A stretch of DNA of 49,407 nucleotides. It comes from a virus. The position numbers were made by a program, and so were the translations under genes. Below the pieces are notes generated by a model. It saw nothing but the letters and a program-made list of their open reading frames with translations. It had not been told where the DNA came from and searched no databases. The DNA is taken from positions 1-49,407 of IMG/VR virus record IMGVR_UViG_3300024518_003403; one strand, given 5' to 3'. Shown in pieces: positions 23,354 to 30,132 of the stretch (position 1 is the first letter of the stretch; each line of letters starts with the position of its first letter).

Positions 23354-23740
23354 GACTTGTTTCTCGGTCGTTTCTGGGCTGATCTCAAACGGTTCTTTGC
23401 TGCCATACCTCACACCAACAATGGCGATCACCTTCGTATGGGTTTGTAACGCCCACACCCATTGACCTTTCAGATCCTCCCATTTACTAACCCCTACAGC
23501 CTTCAAGATCCCACGCACATGCCGGTCAGTGTGTTCGCCACCAAGAAACACGTTGCCTGCTCCCTGGCCTGACCCAGCACGTCCTGGTTGTACCCGTGGT
23601 CCATCTTTGGTCTTGATCTCTTCAGGTGGTTCGTAATACCCCATGCGCAGGTTGTAGGTCAAGATTCCGTGGTCTTCAAACCCAAGACTGGTCTCTTCGA
23701 TCAGACCAAGCCTCCACACTGATTCGTCTTGCCACACCAT
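23342..23740 (-). CDS. Hypothetical protein
   Basis: 132 aa from the ATG at 23740, which overlaps the upstream stop (TAATG) and has GAGAGG upstream. The N-terminal ~45 residues are beta-rich (SVWRLGLIEETSLGFEDHGILTYNLRMGY). A Gly/Arg-rich middle and a closing beta part follow. No family is recognised. Confidence 0.55.
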   Translation of the reverse strand: MVWQDESVWRLGLIEETSLGFEDHGILTYNLRMGYYEPPEEIKTKDGPRVQPGRAGSGQGAGNVFLGGEHTDRHVRGILKAVGVSKWEDLKGQWVWALQTHTKVIAIVGVRYGSKEPFEISPETTEKQVGSE

Positions 23741-24030
23741 TACTTTGTATCCTCTCTCGCCAACCACGGCCGCAGCAGCACCGGTGACAACAAAAACTCA
23801 GCCAAGCTGCCACGCATCACTCCCGACAACGCCTCATCCATCTCCGCTATCGCAGCTTCACTCTGCTCCCGCCCTTCTTCCGGCCCCACATACACGCGAG
23901 GTAGGCCAACCGGTTCATACGGTGTGTCGATCCCACCTGTCCATGACCCTTCGCATTCACACACATGCAGATCGTGGTTGCCTGTATTGAATGAGCAAGT
24001 GCAGCGGTGAGCGGTTGATGGACAGTTCAT
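23740..24030 (-). CDS. Cys/His-rich small protein
   Basis: 96 aa, GGGAG before the ATG, ATGA overlap with the clamp-like gene upstream. The first 28 residues hold five Cys and three His (CPSTAHRCTCSF, HDLHVCECEG), consistent with zinc binding. A helical C-terminal part (AAIAEMDEALSGVMRGSLAEFLL) follows. Role unknown. Confidence 0.55.
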   Translation of the reverse strand: MNCPSTAHRCTCSFNTGNHDLHVCECEGSWTGGIDTPYEPVGLPRVYVGPEEGREQSEAAIAEMDEALSGVMRGSLAEFLLSPVLLRPWLAREDTK

Positions 24031-24659
24031 TTCTTGCTCCCTTCCACATCCACCGGCATAATCAACCCCTTCCAGCTCCCATCTCTCACCTGCATCAGCA
24101 ACGGGGCCAGGTGCGGGTCAATCCCCTTTGTGGCTCCAAGCAGCAACGGGTTAGCCATCAGCTCTTTCTTGCTGAACCCTGTACTGGCGATCATCACCTT
24201 CACAAACTCTCCATTCAGGTAAGGCAATGGTCCATCCCACGCAGCCACCACCTGCATCATGGGGAGGTATCGCTGCCACTGTGGGAACTTCTTTTTGATG
24301 TTGATTGCCTGGGCCTGGCTGTCTCCATACCCAATCGTGATGCTGTTGTCAGTCACGGCCAACGTCACAACCTTCTTCTTCTTGACTGCTGCCCCCATGT
24401 GGTCCCACCACCACTTGCCATCGACAAACACGGTGCCTGAGACTGACCCCATTGGATCAGTCTCTACCCCCTTGATCTCCCTAATCACCAACACATAGCC
24501 GTTAGTGGCGACCAACCTCAACCGGGTAGCTCCTTCATACTGATCCCACCTGATGACAATGTGGCCCGCGTCAATGAGCTTGTTGTCTTTGCCCACCGCG
24601 CGATACATCCACGGAAGAAGCCTGGCTTGGTCGTGGGAGAGGGTGATGAGCTGGTTCAC
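24027..24659 (-). CDS. Beta-clamp-like protein (short, two-domain size)
   Basis: 210 aa, GTG start with GGGAG and a GTGA overlap. The segment LRLVATNGYVLVIREI resembles the strand-turn-strand of DnaN-type clamps (where it reads like RLVATDGHRLA), and the C-terminal GLIMPVDV resembles the clamp's closing strand. At 210 aa it would contain fewer than the three domains of bacterial DnaN. It may assemble as a different oligomer or be only clamp-like. As no DNA polymerase is encoded, it could load onto or redirect the host polymerase. Confidence 0.5.
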   Translation of the reverse strand: MNQLITLSHDQARLLPWMYRAVGKDNKLIDAGHIVIRWDQYEGATRLRLVATNGYVLVIREIKGVETDPMGSVSGTVFVDGKWWWDHMGAAVKKKKVVTLAVTDNSITIGYGDSQAQAINIKKKFPQWQRYLPMMQVVAAWDGPLPYLNGEFVKVMIASTGFSKKELMANPLLLGATKGIDPHLAPLLMQVRDGSWKGLIMPVDVEGSKK

Positions 24660-24859
24660 TTGATCTCCCCAATCACCATGTCCGTCAACATCTTGACGAT
24701 CCTCTTCATGGTCTTTGTGGCCTGATCCATAAGTTCATCAGCAGATGCAGGGACTTTCTCGCCCTGATCAATAGCTTCCATCACATCAATCAACACTCCG
24801 CCCAACCTCGCTTGGTTCTCCCCTATCAACGTCATCACTCTCAGCAGTTCCCTCTCCAC
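24656..24859 (-). CDS. Small helical hypothetical protein
   Basis: 67 aa from the GTG at 24859, preceded by GGAGG. An in-frame GTG at 24874 lacks a ribosome site. All-helical, with Met and Leu rich stretches (VMEAIDQGEKVP, MKRIVKMLTDMVIGEIK). It overlaps the upstream zinc-ribbon ORF by 74 nt, more than other pairs here. Confidence 0.5.
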   Translation of the reverse strand: MERELLRVMTLIGENQARLGGVLIDVMEAIDQGEKVPASADELMDQATKTMKRIVKMLTDMVIGEIK

Positions 24860-24974
24860 ACCTTCCTCCTTCACACACCAATACCCTCACCAATGTCGGG
24901 GCGTCTCCATACACCACGGTATGGGCGGTTGCCAGTTCGATTGTGCGCCCACACCAGTAGCAGTTGACCTTCAC
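24786..24974 (-). CDS. Small zinc-ribbon protein, first gene behind an internal promoter
   Basis: 62 aa, GTG start with AAAGGA upstream. CYWCGRTIE and a later CEGGRC give a four-Cys zinc site. The C-terminal ~20 residues overlap the next gene and look less protein-like, so the annotated end is real by frame but less certain by composition. It is the first ORF after the promoter at 24994-25022. Confidence 0.45.
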   Translation of the reverse strand: MKVNCYWCGRTIELATAHTVVYGDAPTLVRVLVCEGGRCGEGTAESDDVDRGEPSEVGRSVD

Positions 24975-24993
24975 ACCTGTCCTTTCTGTGTGG

Positions 24994-25022
24994 ATTGTAC
25001 CACATGTTGCTTGTCACTTCAA
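24994..25022 (-). promoter_or_regulatory. Internal leftward promoter
   Basis: On the minus strand, TTGAAG (25022-25017) and TACAAT (24999-24994, 5 of 6 to consensus) are spaced by 17 nt. It overlaps the 3' end of the nucleotidyltransferase gene and would drive the zinc-ribbon and clamp-like genes. Confidence 0.6.
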
Positions 25023-25799
25023 ATACGCCTCTTTGTAAACCCGCGTTGTCCACCCATGGACCCCATACAGGTTGGGGTGTGACGGCAAGGTGGATGAATC
25101 GACCGCGGCCTTCAGCTCATCTTCAACTTCAGCCGCCCACATCAATGCATCAGACTCATCTATCCCGCCTGTCCGAAGGTTCTTGATAGCCTCCGCGGGC
25201 GTCTTCGACATCGGCAGCGTGATCTTGCCGGATTGCATGTACTCGATGCCTTGAAGCCCAAGACGAATCACATGCCCGGCGTATTTGGTGTCGAACCCAT
25301 ACGCGTCTACAAGCTCAGGCCGGTTGACATTCTTCTGTCCTCGTTTTCCAGCCCATCGTTCCTGTTGTTGTTTCATGTAGCCGAGAAACGCTGCTCCGGC
25401 GCGCCGGGATGCGGTGAACGCGATCAGCTCATCCCAATCAATCCACTGGAAGTTCCCCCGCCATGGGTTAGGTGAGAACAGCGCGGTGAGAATTGACGGG
25501 TTACCTTTGGCAGCCAACCCCGCAAACTTTCGCAGCGTGTACACGTTGAGGTCGATGTCGCCCATGCGCGATCGGTGACCGTCAGGCTGGGTGCGGATCA
25601 TCATGGACTGTTGTTTTGCTGGTCCGTTGACCAGCTCATAGAAGTTCTCTATGCGCACGATGGTCATGTCTAGGTCATCTTGATCGGCTACAGCAATGCC
25701 GTGGATGGTGGACCCGACTTCAGCACCAAGCACTACCTCGGTTTTGAGATCAACACCGCGCCGCGCTAGCAGATCCTTTACGCGCCCCTTCTCTTTCAT
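25014..25799 (-). CDS. Predicted nucleotidyltransferase (COG3541-like, Pol-beta fold)
   Basis: 261 aa from the ATG at 25799, with GGAGG nine bases upstream. GSTIHG (Gly-Ser ~29-30) followed by DDLDM (Asp ~42 and 44) is the metal-binding signature of minimal nucleotidyltransferases. A third acidic site lies near MGDIDLNVYTL (~80). The rest is helical. COG3541-type proteins are of uncertain substrate; phage members are common. Possible roles are tRNA or protein nucleotidylation. Confidence 0.75.
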   Translation of the reverse strand: MKEKGRVKDLLARRGVDLKTEVVLGAEVGSTIHGIAVADQDDLDMTIVRIENFYELVNGPAKQQSMMIRTQPDGHRSRMGDIDLNVYTLRKFAGLAAKGNPSILTALFSPNPWRGNFQWIDWDELIAFTASRRAGAAFLGYMKQQQERWAGKRGQKNVNRPELVDAYGFDTKYAGHVIRLGLQGIEYMQSGKITLPMSKTPAEAIKNLRTGGIDESDALMWAAEVEDELKAAVDSSTLPSHPNLYGVHGWTTRVYKEAYLK

Positions 25800-25996
25800 C
25801 CTTCCTCCAGTGCTTTCAGATCCTTCTCCACCAGCTTGCCCACCCACTTGGCCTTGGACGTAGCAATGACCAGCGTCTTGTATCTGGTCTGCCACTTTGC
25901 CCCGTTGTCCCCTGCCAGCTGCCTCTGTGCGTCTTCTAGGTACTCGACAGCCTTGGTCAGCGCGTCAGCTGCCTGCTCCATGTTCTGCTTGTTCAT
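25796..25996 (-). CDS. Small helical hypothetical protein
   Basis: 66 aa, joined by ATGA overlaps on both sides. It is almost all helix with Ala/Lys/Glu repeats (ALTKAVEYLEDAQRQL, KLVEKDLKALEEG), probably coiled coil. No family is recognised. Confidence 0.55.
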   Translation of the reverse strand: MNKQNMEQAADALTKAVEYLEDAQRQLAGDNGAKWQTRYKTLVIATSKAKWVGKLVEKDLKALEEG

Positions 25997-26271
25997 TCGC
26001 TCAGTCCTCTCAGTTGAGTCAGGCAGTTCTTACAGGTGGGGTCATCGGGAGTGGCCCAACGAACCGCCCAGTAATCTTCATCTCCGATGTACTTGTCATC
26101 TGCGTTATGGCAAGCCGTGTCCTTCACCTCTCGATGCCACTTGTTGCCCAGCTCATAGATGTTCACGCCGTTGATCAGTATGTGGGCAACCTTCTTCCCG
26201 TTGACGACCACCCGCGGCAGGTTCAATGTCAACTCCACCGCCGACTCACGCATCTGTTTGTTCAGTTTCAT
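25993..26271 (-). CDS. Hypothetical protein with N-terminal beta hairpin
   Basis: 92 aa, ATGA-linked. N-terminal beta segments (ELTLNLPRVVVNGKKVAHILINGV) are followed by a region with CHNADD and CKNCL that could bind metal. No family is recognised. Confidence 0.55.
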   Translation of the reverse strand: MKLNKQMRESAVELTLNLPRVVVNGKKVAHILINGVNIYELGNKWHREVKDTACHNADDKYIGDEDYWAVRWATPDDPTCKNCLTQLRGLSE

Positions 26272-26600
26272 TCCTGCTCCTCTCTCACCTCAATAATCAC
26301 TGGTCTTGTCAACCATGCTCCACCACCATTAGGCCATTCCTCTACTGTCGCGCGGACCGTCACTGCATACCCCCCCATTGTCTTATCAAGCGCCTTGGGC
26401 TGTCCGCGAAACTTGTAGATGAAGTGGCCGATTTCTGATCGCATACGGTCGGTTGTTATGTAGTAGTCAGGTGGATACTCTCGGCGTTTGATCGCACCTC
26501 CATCTTCGGCAATTGCCAACAGACTGTCGGTTATGAAATCCCTTGACCGGCGCTTGCGCATTCGGACAACATGGAGAGTGCCGTTGATATTGGATCTCAT
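26268..26600 (-). CDS. Basic hypothetical protein
   Basis: 110 aa, GGAGCAGGA before the ATG. A basic RMRKRRSRDF stretch lies near the N-terminus. The remainder is beta-rich, with a Trp-containing end. It could contact nucleic acid, but no motif proves it. Confidence 0.55.
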   Translation of the reverse strand: MRSNINGTLHVVRMRKRRSRDFITDSLLAIAEDGGAIKRREYPPDYYITTDRMRSEIGHFIYKFRGQPKALDKTMGGYAVTVRATVEEWPNGGGAWLTRPVIIEVREEQE

Positions 26601-26779
26601 TCCTGCTCCAGTTCCTCAGTCAGATGTTCCTCGATCACACTTGACAGCGCCATAATCATTGCCAGCAGTTCGCCATGGATCTGAGCAACCGCGTGGCCAT
26701 TCATCAGCTGGCCTTCCCATCGTTTGGCATCTGCCTCACAATCGGCTCTAATCATCTGGAGAACTTCAATCGGGGTCAT
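26597..26779 (-). CDS. Small helical hypothetical protein
   Basis: 60 aa from the ATG at 26779, preceded by GGGAGG. Two helices: EVLQMIRADCEADAKRW and GELLAMIMALSSVIEEHL. ATGA overlap downstream. No family is recognised. Confidence 0.55.
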   Translation of the reverse strand: MTPIEVLQMIRADCEADAKRWEGQLMNGHAVAQIHGELLAMIMALSSVIEEHLTEELEQE

Positions 26780-27050
26780 CAATAACCTCCCTCACAAATG
26801 CCTCAAACCACTCGGCCATATCCGCGCGGTATCGCTTCCCATCCACCTTCATTGTCAGCCACTGGGATCCAACACCAGCCCCAACAGTCAACTCGTATTC
26901 GTGACCATCGTCCGTTTCCCCACTGAACCACCCCACACGAAACCCGCATGAGATCGTGGAGTCCACACGCTGCACCTGCAACCCAGTTCCAATCGTCTCA
27001 ATTGGGTCCAACGTGTTTTCCCGACCGCTTGACTCTTCTTGTGTAGTCAT
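26766..27050 (-). CDS. Hypothetical protein, beta-rich
   Basis: 94 aa from the ATG at 27050, with GGAGG five bases upstream. A polar N-terminus is followed by strands (STISCGFRVGWFSG, YELTVGAGVGSQWLTMKVDG) and a final helix (MAEWFEAFVREVI). No family is recognised. It overlaps the next gene's start by 14 nt. Confidence 0.55.
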   Translation of the reverse strand: MTTQEESSGRENTLDPIETIGTGLQVQRVDSTISCGFRVGWFSGETDDGHEYELTVGAGVGSQWLTMKVDGKRYRADMAEWFEAFVREVIDDPD

Positions 27051-27349
27051 TCCAACCTCCAACTCAGTTCCATCACTGCCCTATCTGCCGACTCTGCCAC
27101 CACATCAGTCACCACCCCGTCATCCCACCCAATCGCTTCTGCCGCCCACACGCCCAGGCTCCTCATCAGGTAGACATCCACGCGGACGACTTCTTGGAAC
27201 CCGCCAGCTGGGTCATTGGGGTAGTAGAACACCTTGCCAGTCACCTCAATCTCAGTGACCCGGCCTTGGCGTCCAACAGTGACCCCTCCAACCATGTCCA
27301 GTGCTGTCTGGCTAATCCTGGGGGCTAGCCCCCTCTTGGCCTTCTTCAC
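27047..27349 (-). CDS. Hypothetical protein
   Basis: 100 aa from the GTG at 27349, which overlaps the upstream stop in the GTGA manner used elsewhere here. A GTG at 27379 with GGAGG is an alternative and would add ten residues. A basic N-terminus (KKAKRGLAPR) leads into strands (GRVTEIEVTGKVFYY) and a C-terminal helix (DRAVMELSWRLE). No family is recognised. Confidence 0.5.
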   Translation of the reverse strand: MKKAKRGLAPRISQTALDMVGGVTVGRQGRVTEIEVTGKVFYYPNDPAGGFQEVVRVDVYLMRSLGVWAAEAIGWDDGVVTDVVAESADRAVMELSWRLE

Positions 27350-27513
27350 TTCCTCACCGCCACCTTGCACACCTTGCACCTGCCGCCTCCTTCCTCTCCA
27401 GCCCATGACTCGTTTCTGATCGGGACTGGCCTGCCGCACCTGGTCAGCCCTGGCCTACGCGTATCGCGAACGTGCCACATTGAACGTCTGCCTCGCCGCC
27501 ACCATCTGATCAT
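27346..27513 (-). CDS. Small zinc-ribbon protein
   Basis: 55 aa, ATG in an ATGA overlap with the upstream gene. A WHVRDTRRPGLTRCGRPV half followed by a RCKVCK half gives a His-Cys-Cys-Cys zinc site in a pattern frequent in small actinophage proteins. The N-terminus is very basic. Confidence 0.5.
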   Translation of the reverse strand: MIRWWRRGRRSMWHVRDTRRPGLTRCGRPVPIRNESWAGEEGGGRCKVCKVAVRK

Positions 27514-27662
27514 GACGAATGCCTTGGTTGGTGCTGCCAGCAGTAGCGAGCGCCACCGCTGACTCGCCGCTTGCATTGCCGACGCCACCAGGGACGCTTC
27601 CGGCCCTTCGGGCCTGACATCGGCCCATCAATGGTGTGTTGACAGCGTATGGTTTCTGTCAT
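27510..27662 (-). CDS. Small Cys/His zinc-binding protein
   Basis: 50 aa from the ATG at 27662, with GAGAGGAA upstream. The spacing of RCQHT ... QCKRRVSGGARYCWQH matches the short phage zinc proteins that end CxxH. A GGCCC/GGGCC hairpin lies within its coding DNA. Confidence 0.55.
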   Translation of the reverse strand: MTETIRCQHTIDGPMSGPKGRKRPWWRRQCKRRVSGGARYCWQHQPRHSS

Positions 27663-27733
27663 CGGTTCCTCTCTTCCAACATCACGCGGACCGCCCACCT
27701 AAGCGCCGTCCACCACCTAACTACTCGCACGCG

Positions 27734-27931
27734 CTATTGGCCCTTTCCCACATATGACACCGAGACGGTTCCCCAAGTGTCGTTATGCGCTGTAGCTGTA
27801 GCTGCCTTTAACACCAGCTGGGAACCATCATCGAAACCAATCGTGACAGTTTCCCCGTAAGGGCTATGCCCGATAGTCTCGACCTTTTTTCCTATGGCAT
27901 TGTCTCTATGCCAGGTTGTTACCTGTCCCAT
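27734..27931 (-). CDS. Small beta-rich hypothetical protein
   Basis: 65 aa, AAGGAAAGG before the ATG. Nearly all beta (KKVETIGHSPYGETVTIGF, SQLVLKAATATA, GTVSVSYVG), perhaps a small barrel. No family is recognised. About 70 bases without a gene separate it from the next leftward gene. Confidence 0.55.
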   Translation of the reverse strand: MGQVTTWHRDNAIGKKVETIGHSPYGETVTIGFDDGSQLVLKAATATAHNDTWGTVSVSYVGKGQ

Positions 27932-27941
27932 CCTTTTCCTT

Positions 27942-28019
27942 TCACACTCCCGCGGCTACCAACAGCGCCGCATACGCGATCACCAACACACCCGCGAACA
28001 CAAGCGCGGGGGCTACCAC
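27942..28019 (-). CDS. Tiny hydrophobic membrane peptide
   Basis: 25 aa with a GTG start one base after the upstream stop codon, so probably translated by coupling. The whole peptide is one hydrophobic helix (APALVFAGVLVIAYAALLVAA). No ribosome site of its own is visible. Candidate only. Confidence 0.35.
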   Translation of the reverse strand: MVAPALVFAGVLVIAYAALLVAAGV

Positions 28020-28020
28020 A

Positions 28021-28254
28021 TCACGCCACAGCATCGGTAGCCTCTTTCAGGATCAGCAGCGCCAGGTCTACAGCGATGCCGCGGTCGATGGTTAGCGGTA
28101 GGTCATAGGCGCGGTCTGGGGAGTTAGGCCCATACCGGGCCACTGTTTCGCCATCCATGGAGAACGTGACCTGATAGCTGTCTAGCTGTGGGTCGTAGGT
28201 CACCAGCTTTCCGCGGAATGTTCCTACCAATCCGTCAATGTGTCGGGGCTTCAT
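28021..28254 (-). CDS. Hypothetical protein
   Basis: 77 aa from the ATG at 28254, with GGGGGAG upstream. Beta-rich first half (LVGTFRGKLVTYDPQLDSY) and a C-terminal helix (AVDLALLILKEATDAV). No family is recognised. The start lies 20 nt inside the upstream gene. Confidence 0.55.
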   Translation of the reverse strand: MKPRHIDGLVGTFRGKLVTYDPQLDSYQVTFSMDGETVARYGPNSPDRAYDLPLTIDRGIAVDLALLILKEATDAVA

Positions 28255-28462
28255 TAGCTCCCCCTTCCAGGATCTCAATGACTTCCTGCAACACAGTCTC
28301 CAAATGCCTGGCATACGCGCCTGGGAGACTGCCCGCGGCGGAATACAGAAGGGCATCCCGGTAGCTCTTCCCCTCCCACCCACACTCGCAGCCGGGGAGA
28401 ACCAGCGCGGCTCCCGCGGTTGATTCCCTAGTTTTGGCGATCTTGTAGCTGTGTGCGTTCAC
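28235..28462 (-). CDS. Hypothetical protein with CECGW motif
   Basis: 75 aa, GTG start with GGGAGGAAG upstream and a GTGA overlap. A PGCECGWEGKSYRDA segment resembles the half-ribbon of small actinophage proteins in which a later His helix (ARHLETVLQEVIEIL) completes the metal site. Confidence 0.55.
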   Translation of the reverse strand: MNAHSYKIAKTRESTAGAALVLPGCECGWEGKSYRDALLYSAAGSLPGAYARHLETVLQEVIEILEGGANEAPTH

Positions 28463-28677
28463 TTCTTCCTCCCTAGGTCCCTCGCGGCGCTCTGTTCTTC
28501 GTTCTCCATCTGTAGGTAGTGATAGCCAGAATCTGACGTAACCTCATAGACGCGCTTGCCAACATCGACAAGCTGCGGACGGCCAAACGACTGGAAAAAG
28601 AACAGCGACTTGGGTAGATGGTTGCGGGGACTCCTAACCATGTCTTTCGTTATGGTGTAGCGGTATCGTCGTCTCAT
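28459..28677 (-). CDS. Basic hypothetical protein
   Basis: 72 aa, GGGAGGAAG before the ATG. A basic N-terminus (RRRYRYTITKD) is followed by an aromatic-rich middle (SLFFFQSFGRP) and strands. Its end SAARDLGRKK is nearly repeated in the next tiny protein, because both 3' ends encode a ribosome site for the following gene. Confidence 0.55.
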   Translation of the reverse strand: MRRRYRYTITKDMVRSPRNHLPKSLFFFQSFGRPQLVDVGKRVYEVTSDSGYHYLQMENEEQSAARDLGRKK

Positions 28678-28772
28678 TTGCTCTTCCTCCCTAGATCCCT
28701 GGCCGCTCTCCGTATCCGCACGCCAACCGACCGGCGAACCAGTCCCTGCCGCAATGTCGCGTAGGTCGTCAT
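28674..28772 (-). CDS. Tiny Arg-rich protein between two ATGA overlaps
   Basis: 32 aa. Its ATG overlaps the upstream stop and its TGA overlaps the downstream start, each by four bases, so it fits the operon exactly. Ten of the residues are Arg or Lys. The C-terminal RAARDLGRK repeats the neighbour's end. It may be mainly a translational relay, with or without a function of its own. Confidence 0.5.
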   Translation of the reverse strand: MTTYATLRQGLVRRSVGVRIRRAARDLGRKSK

Positions 28773-29083
28773 CTGGCCACCACTTTCACTGCGAACCCCG
28801 CGGGCACATCATCCGGCTCTAGCTCTATCGGTTCGTCGTTGTCGTCGTACTGGTGGAAGTACTCGAATGGGCACCTTGCCGCGGGTGCTGGCGTCCATGC
28901 GGTACTGATTGAGTCGTCCCAGGACAGCCCGCACGCGCCATCGGTTGCTATGTCCACGGCTCTCTCCTTTGCCTTACACACGCGGCAGATCATGCCGTGA
29001 TTGTCTGCGCCAATGGTGCCGACTATCTCGGCCGGTTGTCGGCCATGCCGCGGGCATCCGCGGTTGATGTCATGCACAGTCAT
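28769..29083 (-). CDS. Zinc-ribbon hypothetical protein
   Basis: 104 aa, ATGA-linked, no clear ribosome site. CPRHGRQ and CRVCKAKE in the first 40 residues form a probable zinc ribbon. Acidic middle and C-terminal strands follow. No family is recognised. Confidence 0.55.
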   Translation of the reverse strand: MTVHDINRGCPRHGRQPAEIVGTIGADNHGMICRVCKAKERAVDIATDGACGLSWDDSISTAWTPAPAARCPFEYFHQYDDNDEPIELEPDDVPAGFAVKVVAR

Positions 29084-29358
29084 GATGTCGCCAAGTACTC
29101 ATCTAGGGCGGTGCTGAAGTCATCCGCGGCCAGTCGGTCGCGCTTAGCCTCGGTCCATCCAGTGTCCAGCCAATTGAGATGTTTGCCAGTGGTTGGTCCC
29201 CAGTTGTTGGTCGTCACTCGCCAGGGAGTACCAAACGCCACGATGGTTTCGTAACTGAACGCGACGCGCTTGCCGTCATACTCCACGACGTAGAAGTTGG
29301 GGCGGTCGGTTGGATGCCACACCTTCGGGCGTTCTGGTCGGTTGGTCGTGTCGGTCAT
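29080..29358 (-). CDS. Hypothetical protein
   Basis: 92 aa from the ATG at 29358, with GAGAGG upstream. Strands with aromatic residues (RPNFYVVEYDGKRVAFSY, RVTTNNWG) and a C-terminal helix (STALDEYLATS). No family is recognised. Confidence 0.55.
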   Translation of the reverse strand: MTDTTNRPERPKVWHPTDRPNFYVVEYDGKRVAFSYETIVAFGTPWRVTTNNWGPTTGKHLNWLDTGWTEAKRDRLAADDFSTALDEYLATS

Positions 29359-29477
29359 CGTTTCCTCTCTTCTTCTGTTGGTAGACTCGATCCCAGCCGC
29401 ACGATTCCGCACCGCACGCAGATCATCCAAGTACCCATGTAGTGACGCCATAGATGCGCCTTGTGTCCCTTGGTCAT
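29355..29477 (-). CDS. Tiny Cys-pair protein
   Basis: 40 aa, GAGGTG before the ATG, ATGA overlap downstream. One CVRCG pair and two His (GHKAHLWRHY) could make a zinc site. The tail is charged. The clear ribosome site and overlap support it as a real gene. Confidence 0.55.
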   Translation of the reverse strand: MTKGHKAHLWRHYMGTWMICVRCGIVRLGSSLPTEEERKR

Positions 29478-29479
29478 CG

Positions 29480-29803
29480 TCACACCTCGCAGTCATGACC
29501 GAACGCCCATTCATCAGCGTTCGGCTCATTCAGCAGATCAAACGTCCGCCCACACTCCACGCACTCGACCACCATCGTCCGGCTCACTCGCGGCGGCTGG
29601 TTGGTCGTTGGATACGCGCCGAAGCCGTACCCATTCAATTCGTCATCAATCCCACCAGCTTCCGGCCCCCACACTTCCGCGGCCATAGCCTTGGTGCTAT
29701 TGATGTTCTCCCTGCTCTCCTTCTCCCCGCGGTATCTAGGCAGGTTCGCACCCTGGCCCTTCGCGGTATCTCTTCCTGCTCCCAGGTTCTCGGCGGTATG
29801 CAC
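29480..29803 (-). CDS. Hypothetical protein with C-terminal zinc pair, first gene of leftward early operon
   Basis: 107 aa from a GTG with GGGGAC upstream. The first ~40 residues are polar and probably disordered. A Gly-rich middle and a C-terminal VECVECGRTFDLLNEPNADEW and HDCE give a CxxC plus His/Cys metal site. It is nearest the repeat-rich control region. Confidence 0.5.
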   Translation of the reverse strand: MHTAENLGAGRDTAKGQGANLPRYRGEKESRENINSTKAMAAEVWGPEAGGIDDELNGYGFGAYPTTNQPPRVSRTMVVECVECGRTFDLLNEPNADEWAFGHDCEV

Positions 29804-29922
29804 GCTTGTCCCCTTTCCCGTCCTGCTGGCCCGTATGCGTAACAGACCTTACACCTGCAACGTTAACAGAATGCGCGTGGTGTGTCTAGAGGGTTTATGA
29901 GAATTAGCCGTGACAGGCAAAC
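29804..29922 (-). other. Leader region of the leftward operon, no gene
   Basis: About 120 bases upstream of the first leftward gene. No convincing ORF and no strong -10/-35 pair was found on the minus strand, although transcription must begin here or in the adjoining repeats. Confidence 0.35.
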
Positions 29923-30061
29923 TAGTTAAGGCTGATACTATGTAGTTAAGGCTGATACTACTTTGGTCGAGTCGTCTCATATTTTGAGTCACTGTCTCAT
30001 GTGGTGAGACAAACGTATGTTCGGGTCCATTTTGGGTCATTGGTGACCTGTTTTGGGTCAT
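29923..30061. repeat. Three sets of paired ~20-bp-period repeats (operator/iteron cluster)
   Basis: Set 1: TAGTTAAGGCTGATACTA at 29923-29940 and 29943-29960. Set 2: palindromes GTCTCATATTTTGAGTC at 29974-29990 and GTCTCATGTGGTGAGAC at 29994-30010. Set 3: TTTTGGGTCAT at 30030-30040 and 30051-30061, with GGTCA/TGACC arms between. Each pair is spaced 20-21 bp, about two helical turns. The block separates the leftward early operon from rightward genes. It is a likely regulator-binding region, replication origin, or both. Confidence 0.8.
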
Positions 30062-30075
30062 GGGCGGATTAGTGC

Positions 30076-30104
30076 TTGACGCGGGAAGCTGAGTGTGGGA
30101 TACT
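30076..30104 (+). promoter_or_regulatory. Rightward promoter next to the repeat cluster
   Basis: TTGACG (5 of 6) at 30076-30081 and GATACT (4 of 6) at 30099-30104 with a 17-nt spacer. It faces the small gene at 30133 and lies right after the third repeat pair, so repeat-bound protein could control it. Confidence 0.6.
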
Positions 30105-30132
30105 TGTGACAGACGCCACGAAAGGGCAAACC

